In this document: one piece after another, positions 1 to 8,197 of the stretch
How the letters are laid out: each line of letters starts with the position of its first letter
How positions within the stretch are numbered: the stretch's first letter is position 1
Assembly: GCA_047602755.1 (NCBI GenBank)
Contig: JBLKOM010000006.1
Coordinates: forward strand, 62,001-126,000
DNA from: JACJVV01 sp047602755
Lineage (GTDB): Archaea; Nanobdellota; Nanobdellia; Woesearchaeales; JACJVV01
Length of the DNA stretch: 64,000 bases
Reading direction: 5' to 3'
The notes under the pieces: generated by a model
What the model was told of the DNA's origin: nothing
Database searches by the model: none
Seen by the model: the letters and a program-made list of their open reading frames with translations, nothing else
Translations under genes and position numbers: made by a program

Positions 1-818
1 ATAGTGATAATAATCAAGTAGATCCAGATGAGAATATAAAAATTAATCAAGACAGTAAAATTAAAGATAATCTTAATCAAGAAGAAATAAATGAAACTGA
101 ACAAGTAACTTCTGATGTTTTAGAGGAACCAAATCTAACACAAAATCAATCTGAAAACTTAGTGAATCAAGAAAATGAGAATTCTGAAGATTTAACAAGT
201 GATAATTTAGAGACTAATGAACAAAAAGAATCAGACCAACAAGATAATAATATAGATATTGATCAACAAGAAGAATTAAATAAACAGCAAGATGATAGTC
301 CTGAAGAAATTCAACCTACAAATATTCAAGATTTACCTGGTTTAGAGGAAGAATCAAATCAAATTGAATCTTTAGAAGATAATCAAATTGAAGATAATAA
401 TGTTGATAATCAACAACAAGAAAACATAGAACAAGAATCAGTTGTAAATGAAGAAAATCAAAGCAGTAATAATAATAATAATAATAACAACAATAATTTA
501 GAATTTGAAGAAATACCTTTAACTAATGAAACCTCTGAAAATATAAATTTAGAAGATACAAACCAAAATATTTCTTCAAACGATAACGACTCTAATAAAG
601 TAGCTGAAGAAGACATACTTAATAGCGATAAATCACTAAGCCAATTATATGAAAAAAATGAAAATGATAACAATAATGAGGATAATGATATAAAAAATCA
701 ACCAATTATACAAGATAATGATAGTGTTAAAGAGATAAATGATACTGAAGAAGAAAAAGTGAAAAAAGAGACTGAAAACACAATGGATGATTTAATTCCT
801 GAAGATAACGAAAATTAA
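1..818 (+). CDS. Acidic Asn/Gln/Glu/Asp-rich low-complexity protein, 5' part outside the window
   Basis: The reading frame beginning at base 3 is open from the window edge to the TAA at 816-818, so the start codon lies upstream and at least 271 residues are visible. The composition is almost entirely Asn, Gln, Glu, Asp and Ser, with a run of about a dozen Asn near 466-500. I see no domain, no membrane segment and no cysteines. Such strongly acidic disordered tails occur in archaeal cytoplasmic proteins, but the function cannot be read here. An internal GTG at 162 could start a shorter form, but the open frame upstream has the same composition, so that start is unlikely. aIF1A follows 65 bases later with its own promoter. 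Confidence 0.7.
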   Translation, partial: SDNNQVDPDENIKINQDSKIKDNLNQEEINETEQVTSDVLEEPNLTQNQSENLVNQENENSEDLTSDNLETNEQKESDQQDNNIDIDQQEELNKQQDDSPEEIQPTNIQDLPGLEEESNQIESLEDNQIEDNNVDNQQQENIEQESVVNEENQSSNNNNNNNNNNLEFEEIPLTNETSENINLEDTNQNISSNDNDSNKVAEEDILNSDKSLSQLYEKNENDNNNEDNDIKNQPIIQDNDSVKEINDTEEEKVKKETENTMDDLIPEDNEN

Positions 819-850
819 TTAGTGCTGCTATAGTATGTACCTATTAAAAA

Positions 851-859
851 TGTTTATAA
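851..859 (+). promoter_or_regulatory. TATA box of the leaderless aIF1A promoter
   Basis: TTTATAAAG lies about 25-30 bases before the ATG at 884. That spacing puts the transcription start at or next to the start codon, and no Shine-Dalgarno motif is present. This is the typical archaeal leaderless arrangement. HMG-CoA synthase (ATG at 3992) and the TrmB-like gene at 61718 show the same pattern. Confidence 0.6.
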
Positions 860-883
860 AGAGATTCTTATTAGATTATAATA

Positions 884-1237
884 ATGGTATTCAAAAAAAC
901 ATTTAACAAGAAAAATAATAAGAATCAGCAAACTGGAGAAGAAGTATTTAGAGTAAGAACACCAAGAGATGATGAAGTATTAGGAATTCTTGAACAAAGA
1001 TTAGGAGCAAGTAGAAATAAAGTAAGATGTTTTGATGGAATGTCACGTGTTTGCAGGATCCCTGGAAAACTAAAAAGAAAATTATGGGTTAGAGAAAATG
1101 ATATTGTTCTTGTTAAACCATGGGAATTTGGTGGAAATGAAAAAGGAGATATTGTTTTTAAATATAAATCAGTACAAGTTGATTTTTTAAAGAAAAAAGG
1201 TTATTTAGATAATCTTGATGAAATGAATGAATTCTAG
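884..1237 (+). CDS. eif1A: Translation initiation factor aIF1A
   Basis: The 117-residue protein matches archaeal aIF1A, the OB-fold factor that binds the ribosomal A site and helps initiator-tRNA and mRNA recruitment. It has a basic Asn/Lys-rich N-terminal tail and the conserved segments 'EVLGILEQRLGASRNKVRCFDG' (residues about 31-52, here split: EVLGILEQRLGAS then NKVRCFDG), 'GKLKRKLWVRENDIVLV' and 'KPWEF'. The acidic C-terminus is short. Length is normal for the family (about 100-120). A TATA box lies about 25 bases upstream of the ATG and there is no ribosome-binding site, so the transcript is probably leaderless. The gene is monocistronic between the acidic protein and a convergent small gene. 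Confidence 0.95.
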   Translation: MVFKKTFNKKNNKNQQTGEEVFRVRTPRDDEVLGILEQRLGASRNKVRCFDGMSRVCRIPGKLKRKLWVRENDIVLVKPWEFGGNEKGDIVFKYKSVQVDFLKKKGYLDNLDEMNEF

Positions 1238-1284
1238 AATAATAGATAATAATATAAATCTATTTTTTAAAACTATGATTTTGA

Positions 1285-1482
1285 TTAAGCTTGCTTATTT
1301 ATTTTAGTAATTTCTTGATCTATTTTTTTGATAGAATTTTCAGTCGAATTTATTTGTTTTTCAAGTTCTTTTAAATCATTATTAATATTTGCAAGTTGAT
1401 CATCTAATACTTCTTCATTAGAATCAGGATTATTAAAAGATTCCTCAAGAAACTTTTCATCATAGATTTTTTTTTCTTCCAT
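1285..1482 (-). CDS. Small acidic coiled-coil protein
   Basis: 65 residues if started at the ATG at 1482 (MEEKKIYDEKF...). The frame can be extended upstream to 1551, but that part is Ile/Asn/Lys-rich and looks like translated intergenic DNA. The protein has an acidic first half and a C-terminal heptad-like stretch (LANINNDLKELEKQINSTE) that predicts a coiled coil. No family is recognised. It is divergent from the next small acidic gene, sharing a 100-base AT-rich intergenic region. Confidence 0.55.
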   Translation of the reverse strand: MEEKKIYDEKFLEESFNNPDSNEEVLDDQLANINNDLKELEKQINSTENSIKKIDQEITKINKQA

Positions 1483-1584
1483 AAATGATATATTAAGTTT
1501 TATATTTATAAAGTTTGCTTTTATTCTTTTGAAATAATTTATTTTTAACATAAAATTAATAAACTATTGAAATACTTAAACATC

Positions 1585-1827
1585 ATGACAGATAATCAAG
1601 ATGAATTAGAAGATAATTTTGAAGATGTACTTGATGAATTAGAAAAAGAAGAAAAAAAAGAAGAAAAAGAATTAGGTCAAGAGTATGAAGAAGCTAAGAA
1701 TATTGAATTAGACTTAGAAGAAGCAAGTGAAAAAGAAATAAGTCGATTTGAGGATTTTAATGATTTTGAGAAAGTAAAAAAAGAAGCTGATTCTGATAAT
1801 AAAGAAGAAAATAAAGAAGAAGAATAA
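1585..1827 (+). CDS. Small highly acidic protein
   Basis: 80 residues from the ATG at 1585 (MTDNQDELEDNF); an in-frame ATG at 1567 would add six residues. About half the residues are Glu or Asp, with Lys in helical heptads (LDELEKEEKKEEKELGQEY), so it should be a charged helix or disordered. Function unknown. The preceding divergent gene has a similar composition, so the two may be functionally paired; this is inference only. Confidence 0.5.
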   Translation: MTDNQDELEDNFEDVLDELEKEEKKEEKELGQEYEEAKNIELDLEEASEKEISRFEDFNDFEKVKKEADSDNKEENKEEE

Positions 1828-1857
1828 AACTATTTCTTTAAAACAATTTAGATTAAT

Positions 1858-2739
1858 TTATTTTTGAGTTGTAATAATTATTTTATCATCAACTAAAACA
1901 GTATGTTCTGCTTGTGAAACAAAACCATGGGCCATATCAATTAATGGTGGATGATCTTTAATTATACCTAAATTTGTTAAGTCACGTAATGCTATTTGGG
2001 TTTTCATTTCTCCAAATTTTTTAGTTAACCATCTAGAAGCAAAAGGTAAACCCTTATAAGTATCTATTTCTTGTAATATAGATCTTGAGAATGGATTTCT
2101 AACAGGTTTTTTATGAACTAAAGAATACACTGTTGCAGGAGAGCTTTCATAAATTATTCCTTTACCCATGCTAGCAAATGGTTCAATTGCAATTTTCATA
2201 CCTTTCACAAGTTCAGTATTATCACCAGTGTCAAAGTTAGGTATACTTGGTTTATCATGTATATTATATAAACCTAAACCATGACCTGATAAATTTCTTA
2301 CAGGAGAAAAACCATAACTTTGTATTGTTTCTTGTATTGTTCTTCCAATCTGACCTAATGATGTTCCGATTTGAATAATCTTTAAAGCTTGATTAAGGGC
2401 ATCTCTACTTGCTTTTATTAAATCAGAATATTGATTTGATAAATCAATTGTTATTGCATTATCTCCTATTGCACCATTAAAACAAGCACCAACATCTAGA
2501 CTTACTAATTGATCAGAAAAAATAGAAGTATCATTTAAATCAGGGCAATAATGTGCCGCAATATCATTACAAGACACTTGACTAGGAAAAGCAGGAATAG
2601 CACCTAATTTTTTTATTTTTTCATCGCAAGCATCACAAACTTCACGCATAGAAGCTCCTTTTTTTACTAAAGAACTTCCATATTCTAAAGTCTCACGTGC
2701 AATTTCTCCAGCTTTTATCCAATCATTAGTCATATACAT
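1858..2739 (-). CDS. map: Methionine aminopeptidase, type II
   Basis: 293 residues, normal for archaeal MetAP type IIa, which removes the initiator methionine from nascent proteins. All five metal ligands of the pita-bread fold are visible: D82 (SLDVGA), D93 (GDNA), H153 (GHGLG), E186 (IEPFA) and E279 (QAEHT). The substrate-pocket H63 (AAHYCP) is also present. The type II insert of about 60 residues between the two last ligands is present (about residues 205-265). The ORF starts at 2739 (MYMTNDW); the second Met (2733) is an equally possible start. It is the upstream member of a co-directional pair with HMG-CoA synthase, separated by about 100 bases that include a likely promoter. Confidence 0.95.
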   Translation of the reverse strand: MYMTNDWIKAGEIARETLEYGSSLVKKGASMREVCDACDEKIKKLGAIPAFPSQVSCNDIAAHYCPDLNDTSIFSDQLVSLDVGACFNGAIGDNAITIDLSNQYSDLIKASRDALNQALKIIQIGTSLGQIGRTIQETIQSYGFSPVRNLSGHGLGLYNIHDKPSIPNFDTGDNTELVKGMKIAIEPFASMGKGIIYESSPATVYSLVHKKPVRNPFSRSILQEIDTYKGLPFASRWLTKKFGEMKTQIALRDLTNLGIIKDHPPLIDMAHGFVSQAEHTVLVDDKIIITTQK

Positions 2740-2840
2740 AAAAATAATAAGTTCATTTATATATTTGATGATAACAAAAAAGTAGATTGAATCAAGAAAT
2801 AAAAAAGACTAAAATCTTAAAACTGAAATTAAAAGTTATA

Positions 2841-3992
2841 TTAAATAAAAATATCATATTCTGGTAAACCATTTGAAATACATACTCTTCTGCAACCTTT
2901 AGGAGCTAAGATTGATTTATTAACTGAATCATATTTCAATTTATCATATTCTTGTGGAGAAATTAATATAAGACTATTTAATGAATCATTTAAAGAAGTA
3001 AAAGAATCTTTAGATAATAACCTCATAGCAAAAAAATAGCTTAAATAACCACTACCGTAGCTATAAAGTCCAATATTACTATTCATACTTTGTACATTAC
3101 CTGATTCAATCGCAGACAACATATTTAGATATAAAGAAGCATTGTAATTATTACCAATATTTTGTCCAACATTAGTAATCCCAGTTACATCATCATCAAC
3201 TTTTTTTAGTTCTGTATTTTTTCTTATTAATTTTAAAGCTGTAGAAACTACTGAAGGAGTTGGAGTATGAAAAAATAAACTATCAAATTCAATCCCTTCT
3301 TCATCATTTCTAGATTTAAAATGATTATATGCTGAAGTAAGAGCACGTAGATAGCATTTAACAGAATAGTCTCCTTTAACTATTGCATGTTCATAAGAAT
3401 GTGGTTTCCAAAAATCTGCAACACTTTCTGATGAACGCCCTTCCTTACCAACAAATTCTAAAATTTTAGGATTTTCACTAACTAACATTGCAATAGCTCC
3501 TGCACCTTGAGTATATTCTGGTTTTGTTCCTCGTTCATATGTTGCAATATCTGTTCCAATGACTAATGCAGTTTTACCAGGATTATCTTTAACCCAACGA
3601 AATGAATCAAGTAAAGCAATAGTAGTTGCAGCACAAGCTTGAGTATAATTCATTACTTCCATATTCTTTGATAAATGAAAAGGAGGACTATACTTTTTTT
3701 TTAAAATTCCTTGAACAAAAGAAGCAATAGATTTAGCATCATCTGGACCTCCTTCACTCCCTACAGCAATTCTTTCAATAGTCGATATTTTTTTAGGACA
3801 TCTATCTAAAATATCACAAACAGCATCTACTGCAAATGTGACATTATCTTGACCAACATCTGGAATACCTATTGAATGAATACCAATCTCAGAAGTAATA
3901 TCTTGATCCCATCCTCGATATTTTGCAAGATCATTTACTAATATTTTTAATTTTGGTAACCCTACTCCTAATTCTTCAATACCTACTGACAT
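2841..3992 (-). CDS. Hydroxymethylglutaryl-CoA synthase (archaeal type)
   Basis: 383 residues. It condenses acetyl-CoA with acetoacetyl-CoA to HMG-CoA, the committed step toward mevalonate and archaeal isoprenoid lipids. The acyl-thiolase-fold signatures are present: E80 in VGSEGGPD, the nucleophile C120 in NYTQACAAT, the histidine in FHTPTPS (H242), and the NVGQNIGNNYNAS glycine-rich segment near residue 280. The archaeal enzyme usually neighbours an acetyl-CoA acetyltransferase and a DUF35 protein; neither is in this window. The start ATG at 3992 has a TATA-like TTTATAAG about 27 bases upstream and no ribosome-binding site, so the message is probably leaderless. Confidence 0.93.
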   Translation of the reverse strand: MSVGIEELGVGLPKLKILVNDLAKYRGWDQDITSEIGIHSIGIPDVGQDNVTFAVDAVCDILDRCPKKISTIERIAVGSEGGPDDAKSIASFVQGILKKKYSPPFHLSKNMEVMNYTQACAATTIALLDSFRWVKDNPGKTALVIGTDIATYERGTKPEYTQGAGAIAMLVSENPKILEFVGKEGRSSESVADFWKPHSYEHAIVKGDYSVKCYLRALTSAYNHFKSRNDEEGIEFDSLFFHTPTPSVVSTALKLIRKNTELKKVDDDVTGITNVGQNIGNNYNASLYLNMLSAIESGNVQSMNSNIGLYSYGSGYLSYFFAMRLLSKDSFTSLNDSLNSLILISPQEYDKLKYDSVNKSILAPKGCRRVCISNGLPEYDIFI

Positions 3993-4098
3993 GTTTTTAA
4001 TAAATATATTTTACTTATAAATATTAATATTAATGAAAATAAATAATGAAAATAAATAAATAAATAAAAAGAATAGATAAAAAACAAAATTTAACGGT

Positions 4099-4680
4099 TT
4101 ATTTTAATCTATTACCATGTGCTTTTTGAGTTGGTCTTGCTTTTTCAGCACCTTTGCCTTTATTTCGTAAAGCACGTGATTTCTTTGCAGAAGATGTTAA
4201 TCCTCTGTAAGTTCTATTAGTATGTTTTGTTGTGCTTATCCAACTTAAAGTTTTATCCTTACGAATTGCTGGATGATTTTTATCAACTAATATTATTTCA
4301 TACCAATAATATTTTCCATCTTGTGCAACATAATATGAATTTAATACTTCACAATTCAAATATTTATCAGCAACTCTTGTTTCAGCAATTGTTTGATAGG
4401 AAACAGTAAGATCTTTTCTTCTTGACATACGTTTACTTCTTCTTCCACCTGCTGGTTTCTCAGTCATTCTACCGCCACGAACTACACGTTGTCTTACAAT
4501 AATTATACCTTGCTTAGCTCTATAACCTAAACTTCTAGCTTTATCAAGTCTTGTTGGACGCTCAACTCGTACAGTAACAGGCTCTTTTCTCCATTGAATA
4601 AGTCTTTCCTTTAAATCTGTTTTAAGAATGTTTTTTCTTGGTGATTTCCAAGATTCTCTAAGATATTTATATAATCCCAT
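4099..4680 (-). CDS. rpl15e: Large-subunit ribosomal protein L15e
   Basis: 193 residues, the usual length for archaeal/eukaryotic L15e, a basic 50S component absent from bacteria. Recognisable segments include MGLYKYLRESW at the N-terminus, ERPTRLDKARSLGYRAKQG, RVVRGGR, and the HPAIRKD and RTYRGLTSSAKKSR stretches toward the C-terminus. A clear ribosome-binding site (ATGGAGGACAAAAA before the ATG) fixes the start at 4680. The leader upstream contains a nested hairpin (4746-4802) that could be a ribosomal-protein leader. Confidence 0.95.
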   Translation of the reverse strand: MGLYKYLRESWKSPRKNILKTDLKERLIQWRKEPVTVRVERPTRLDKARSLGYRAKQGIIIVRQRVVRGGRMTEKPAGGRRSKRMSRRKDLTVSYQTIAETRVADKYLNCEVLNSYYVAQDGKYYWYEIILVDKNHPAIRKDKTLSWISTTKHTNRTYRGLTSSAKKSRALRNKGKGAEKARPTQKAHGNRLK

Positions 4681-4745
4681 TTTTTGTCCTCCATTATTAT
4701 TGATTCATATTACAAAAAATTAACGTATATTATCTAAATGTAAAT

Positions 4746-4802
4746 ATGAATTACAGATTCAGGGAAGTTCCCCCACATCTCTGTATAAAGAGGAGTATTC
4801 AT
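4746..4802 (-). promoter_or_regulatory. Nested hairpin in the L15e-TFB intergenic region, possible L15e leader element
   Basis: In the 345-base gap 4681-5025 one 57-base stretch is markedly richer in G and C and folds into concentric stems: ATGAAT with ATTCAT (outer), TACAGA with TCTGTA (middle) and GGGAA with TTCCC (inner). The stems are strand-symmetric. On the minus strand the element lies 66-122 bases before the L15e start and would sit in its 5' leader. It could instead be a small independent RNA. The rest of the gap holds the TFB promoter. Confidence 0.4.
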
Positions 4803-4908
4803 GATATCTTTAAAAGTTTTACTCAAAATAAATTAATGTTTAAAAAAGCGAAATCATTAAAAATCTAATGTAAATTTACGAAAACTTTATAAATGTCCAA
4901 TGGTTTGT

Positions 4909-4918
4909 GTTTATAAAT
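4909..4918 (+). promoter_or_regulatory. TATA box for the TFB gene
   Basis: TTTATAAATA lies about 110 bases upstream of the TFB start, predicting a 5' untranslated leader of about 85 bases that contains two G-rich stretches (TATGGGGG and TAGGGG). The gene then uses a strong ribosome-binding site AGGAGGT at 5014-5020, six bases before the ATG at 5026. It is one of the longer leaders visible in this window. Confidence 0.45.
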
Positions 4919-5025
4919 ATATTGTAATTATCAAAATGTGGTTATGGGGGTAATCGCAATTATTAATAGGGGTTAGATGTATTACAATCTAATTAATTAT
5001 TACATTCTGGCCTAGGAGGTATAAA

Positions 5026-5946
5026 ATGCACTATGTTAAAAAATGTCCTGAGTGCGGAAGCATTAATTTATTCATAAATAAAGATAAAGGAGAAATAATA
5101 TGTAGAGATTGTGGCCTTGTTGTTGAAGATAAACTTATAGATTTTTCACAAGAATGGAGAGACTTTGAAGAAGGTGGTGATTCATCTAGGAGAAGAACAG
5201 GAGCTCCTTTAACAGCTACACAATTTGATGGTGGGTTAGGAACTGAGATAGGACAACGTGGAGAAATTTTCAGACTTGAAAATAAAGATAGAAATAGATT
5301 TTTAAGACTTAGAAAATGGCAGTACAGAATATCTACAGCTATTGAAAGAAATTTAAAACTTGCACTTGCAGAATTAAAAAGAGTATCTTCATTCTTAAAA
5401 CTACCTAAATCTGTAGAAGAAGAAGCTGCAAGAATATATACGTCAGCTGTTCAAAAAGGACTTGTTCGTGGAAGAAGTATGGAAAGTGTAGTTGCTGGTG
5501 CATTATATGCAGCATGTAGAAGACATGAAGTTCCAAGAACTTTAGATGAATTATCAGAATCAAGCAGTATTGAGAAAAAAGAAATTGGAAGAACATATAG
5601 ATTCATAACTAGAGAATTAGGTATCTCAATATTACCAAGCAATCCAAGTGATTATATCGCTAGATTTGCATCAAGCCTTAACCTCAGCCCAGAAGTTCAA
5701 AGCAAATCAGTTGAAATACTTGAAAAAGCTCAAAAAGCAGATTTAACAAGTGGTAGAGGACCTACAGGAATTGCTGCTGCTGCATTATACGTTGCAGCTT
5801 TAATCCATGGTGAAAAAAGAACTCAAAGAGAAGTAGCAGATGTTGCGGGAGTAACAGAAGTAACCATTAGAAATAGGTATAAAGAACTTCTTGACCAGCT
5901 TAAGCTTGATAAAGATTTAAAAAAGATTAAAAAGAACGAGGATTAA
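5026..5946 (+). CDS. tfb: Transcription initiation factor IIB (TFB)
   Basis: 306 residues, full length. TFB bridges TBP-TATA complexes and RNA polymerase. The N-terminal zinc ribbon is intact (CPECG at residues 8-12, CRDCG about 27-31). The B-reader region follows (EWRDFEEGGDSSRRRTGAP), then two cyclin-like repeats (about 105-195 and 200-300), the second with a GRGPTGIAAAALYVAA signature and a terminal HTH (TQREVADVAGVTEVTIRNRY). The ribosome-binding site AGGAGGT is six bases before the ATG. It is divergent from L15e. Confidence 0.97.
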   Translation: MHYVKKCPECGSINLFINKDKGEIICRDCGLVVEDKLIDFSQEWRDFEEGGDSSRRRTGAPLTATQFDGGLGTEIGQRGEIFRLENKDRNRFLRLRKWQYRISTAIERNLKLALAELKRVSSFLKLPKSVEEEAARIYTSAVQKGLVRGRSMESVVAGALYAACRRHEVPRTLDELSESSSIEKKEIGRTYRFITRELGISILPSNPSDYIARFASSLNLSPEVQSKSVEILEKAQKADLTSGRGPTGIAAAALYVAALIHGEKRTQREVADVAGVTEVTIRNRYKELLDQLKLDKDLKKIKKNED

Positions 5947-6000
5947 TTCTTTTTTATTTTATTTTTATTAAATTTTAGTCTAAAAAATAAAATTAATAAG

Positions 6001-6246
6001 ATGACAGATAGTATTGATTTACAAAAAAGTGCAGATTTACTTTATAAAACAATTTTAGATGATTATAGATTGCTAGGAAAAAAACCAATTTATTCTGATG
6101 ACATAGAAGAAGCTGTAAATGTAGCATTTGCTGGGAAGACTTTAAGTTCTAATGAAAGAAATGATTTATTAAAACTTTTTCAAGATAAATACAAGAAAGA
6201 ATTAACACTTTTAGGTCATACAGGCAAATCAAATTGTAGTCATTGA
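6001..6246 (+). CDS. Small hypothetical helical protein
   Basis: 81 residues, mostly predicted alpha-helical, with no signal peptide or membrane segment. It begins MTDSIDLQKSADLLYKTI and ends with a His/Cys-containing tail (GHTGKSNCSH). I do not recognise a family. It starts 54 bases after TFB on the same strand without a clear ribosome-binding site and could be co-transcribed with it or leaderless. Confidence 0.5.
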   Translation: MTDSIDLQKSADLLYKTILDDYRLLGKKPIYSDDIEEAVNVAFAGKTLSSNERNDLLKLFQDKYKKELTLLGHTGKSNCSH

Positions 6247-6335
6247 GTCTAATAAAATAAATAATTATACTCAAAATAATCATTTTCAACAACTTTTATA
6301 AATCAATTATGGTTAATATTAATTAGAGATTACTT

Positions 6336-6397
6336 ATTGAAAATTAAAATGACTCTTTTTTTTAAAATAAGAGTATTTTTTATTAATAATTTTCAAT
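6336..6397. terminator. Long AT-rich hairpin between the 81-aa gene and S6e
   Basis: ATTGAAAAT at 6336 pairs with ATTTTCAAT ending at 6397, and inside it AAAATGACTCTT pairs imperfectly with AAGAGTATTTT, flanked by T-runs. It could terminate transcription of the TFB-side unit or form part of the S6e leader. The remainder of this 240-base gap is plain AT-rich DNA, with the ribosome-binding site GGAGGAG just before S6e. Confidence 0.35.
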
Positions 6398-6486
6398 TTT
6401 AAAATTTGTTTTAACATAAAAGATCTCAAAAAACAAGTTTTAATTGTCTGAGCATTTCAATAAAGATATGCTATGGAGGAGATAAA

Positions 6487-6915
6487 ATGGTAATAAAATT
6501 AGTAATTGGAAAAAAAGACGGTAAATGTATACAACAAGAATTAAATGAAGATCAAACTGCTGTATTATTTGGAAAAAAAATCAGCGATAAAATTTCTGGT
6601 GATGAAATAGGATTTGAAGGTTATGAGTTTGAAATAACTGGTGGAAGTGATAATTCTGGGTCTCCTATGAGAAAAGATGTAGATGGTATAGGTAAAAAAA
6701 AAATATTAGCTATTGAAGGAATAGGAATAAAGAAGGTTGGTAAAGGGCAAAGGCAAAGAAAAACTGTTTGTGGAAATACAATTTATGAGAAGATATCACA
6801 AGTAAATATTAAAGTTATTAAAGAAGGTAAAAAATCTTTAGGTGCAGAAGAAGCACCAGCTGATGAAAATAAAGAACAAACTACAGAAGTAAAAACAGAG
6901 GAGAAAAAAGAATAA
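6487..6915 (+). CDS. rps6e: Small-subunit ribosomal protein S6e
   Basis: 142 residues. Archaeal S6e is a 30S protein without a bacterial orthologue. The conserved core is present: GDEIGFEGYEFEITGGSDN, SPMRKDV (family GFPMR/GSPMR motif), and GQRQRKTVCGNTI around residue 85. An acidic low-complexity tail follows (AEEAPADENKEQTTEVKTEE), which is unusual compared with the basic tail of eukaryotic S6. The GGAGGAGATAAA ribosome-binding site supports the start. Its TAA overlaps the ATG of aIF2-gamma by one base, so the two are translationally coupled; this pairing is a common archaeal operon. Confidence 0.95.
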   Translation: MVIKLVIGKKDGKCIQQELNEDQTAVLFGKKISDKISGDEIGFEGYEFEITGGSDNSGSPMRKDVDGIGKKKILAIEGIGIKKVGKGQRQRKTVCGNTIYEKISQVNIKVIKEGKKSLGAEEAPADENKEQTTEVKTEEKKE

Positions 6916-8186
6916 TGCCACGTAAAAAGAAAGAAGATTCTGAAGAGCAAAAGATTAATGTTAATATCCAACCTGAAATAAATATAGGTATGATTGGACA
7001 TGTTGATCATGGTAAAACAACATTAACAGAATGCCTTTCTGGGAAGTGGACAGATACACATTCTGAAGAATTAAAAAAAGGAATTACTATTCGATTAGGA
7101 TATGCTAATTGTACATTTTACAAAGATTCGAATAAAAAAGGAACAGAAGCATATACAATCTCAGAAATTTCAAGCGATGGTAAAACAAAAAATGAAGTAA
7201 TCAGAAAAATTAGTTTAGTAGATGCACCAGGACATGAAAGTTTAATGGCAACTATGCTTGCAGGTGCAACAATTATGGATGGAGCTTTATTATTAATTGC
7301 AGCTACTGAAGAATGTCCGCAACCACAAACTTTTGAGCACTTAAAAGCTTTAGAAATAATGGGGATTAAAAACGTGATAATTGTTCAAAACAAGATTGAT
7401 CTTGTTTCACCTGAAGAAGCTGAGAAGAGTTATAATCAAATTAAAGAATTTTTGTCAAAAACAGCATACAAAGATGCAACCATTATTCCGATTTCTGCAC
7501 AATATAAAGTTAATATTGATATATTAATTCAAACAATTCATGAGAAAATACCAACTCCTGAAAGAGATTTAACAAAATCTGCAAAAATGTTTATTGCAAG
7601 AAGTTTTGATATAAATAAGCCAGGAAGCATAATTGCTGATATGCAAGGTGGTGTAGTTGGTGGTGCAGTCCAACAAGGTAAGTTTAAAGTTGGAGATGAG
7701 ATTGAAATACGTCCAGGATATGAAGTTGAAGAAAGAAATCAGAAAATTTTCAAACCAATTAAAACTAAAATACTAGGACTTATGTCTGGAAAAGATAATA
7801 TTAAAGAAGCAATCCCTGGTGGAAGTATTGCTATGATGACTAATCTTGATCCAAATGCAGTTAAATCAGATAAACTTACAGGCAATTTAGTTGGAAAACC
7901 TGGAGAATTACCTGATACTATTTATCAAATGGAACTTCAAATTAATCTACTTGAAAGAGTTGTTGGAACAAAAGAAGAACTTCAAGTTGAACCAATCAAA
8001 AAAGGAGAAGTGTTAATGCTTAATGTTAATTCTGCTGCAACTGTTGGAATGGTTACTGAACTTGGGAAAAATAAAATAAAATGCATGTTAAAAATACCTG
8101 TATGTGCAGAAAAAGGTTCAAGAGTTACAATTTCTAGGGTTGTTCATTCAAGATTTAGATTAATTGGTTTTGGAATAATTTGCTAA
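6915..8186 (+). CDS. eif2g: Translation initiation factor aIF2, gamma subunit
   Basis: 423 residues, near the family's usual 410-420. It is the GTPase subunit of aIF2 that carries initiator Met-tRNA to the ribosome. Visible GTPase motifs: GHVDHGKTT (P-loop, about residues 28-36), DAPGHE (switch II), NKID, and ISAQ as G5, followed by two beta-barrel domains (a SIIADMQGGVVGG segment at the domain II start). The family's zinc-knuckle between switch I and the DAPGHE motif is normally C-x2-C...C-x2-C; here the region (GYANCTFYKDSNKKGTEAYT) has only one Cys, so the zinc site appears lost. It overlaps the S6e stop by one base. Confidence 0.95.
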   Translation: MPRKKKEDSEEQKINVNIQPEINIGMIGHVDHGKTTLTECLSGKWTDTHSEELKKGITIRLGYANCTFYKDSNKKGTEAYTISEISSDGKTKNEVIRKISLVDAPGHESLMATMLAGATIMDGALLLIAATEECPQPQTFEHLKALEIMGIKNVIIVQNKIDLVSPEEAEKSYNQIKEFLSKTAYKDATIIPISAQYKVNIDILIQTIHEKIPTPERDLTKSAKMFIARSFDINKPGSIIADMQGGVVGGAVQQGKFKVGDEIEIRPGYEVEERNQKIFKPIKTKILGLMSGKDNIKEAIPGGSIAMMTNLDPNAVKSDKLTGNLVGKPGELPDTIYQMELQINLLERVVGTKEELQVEPIKKGEVLMLNVNSAATVGMVTELGKNKIKCMLKIPVCAEKGSRVTISRVVHSRFRLIGFGIIC

Positions 8187-8197
8187 TTCTTAATTAA

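Noticed and set aside
458..673. 71-codon minus-strand frame rich in Leu
   Set aside because: Antisense shadow of the Asn-rich low-complexity coding region.
5405..5642. Two overlapping minus-strand frames inside TFB
   Set aside because: Antisense to the conserved cyclin repeats of TFB.
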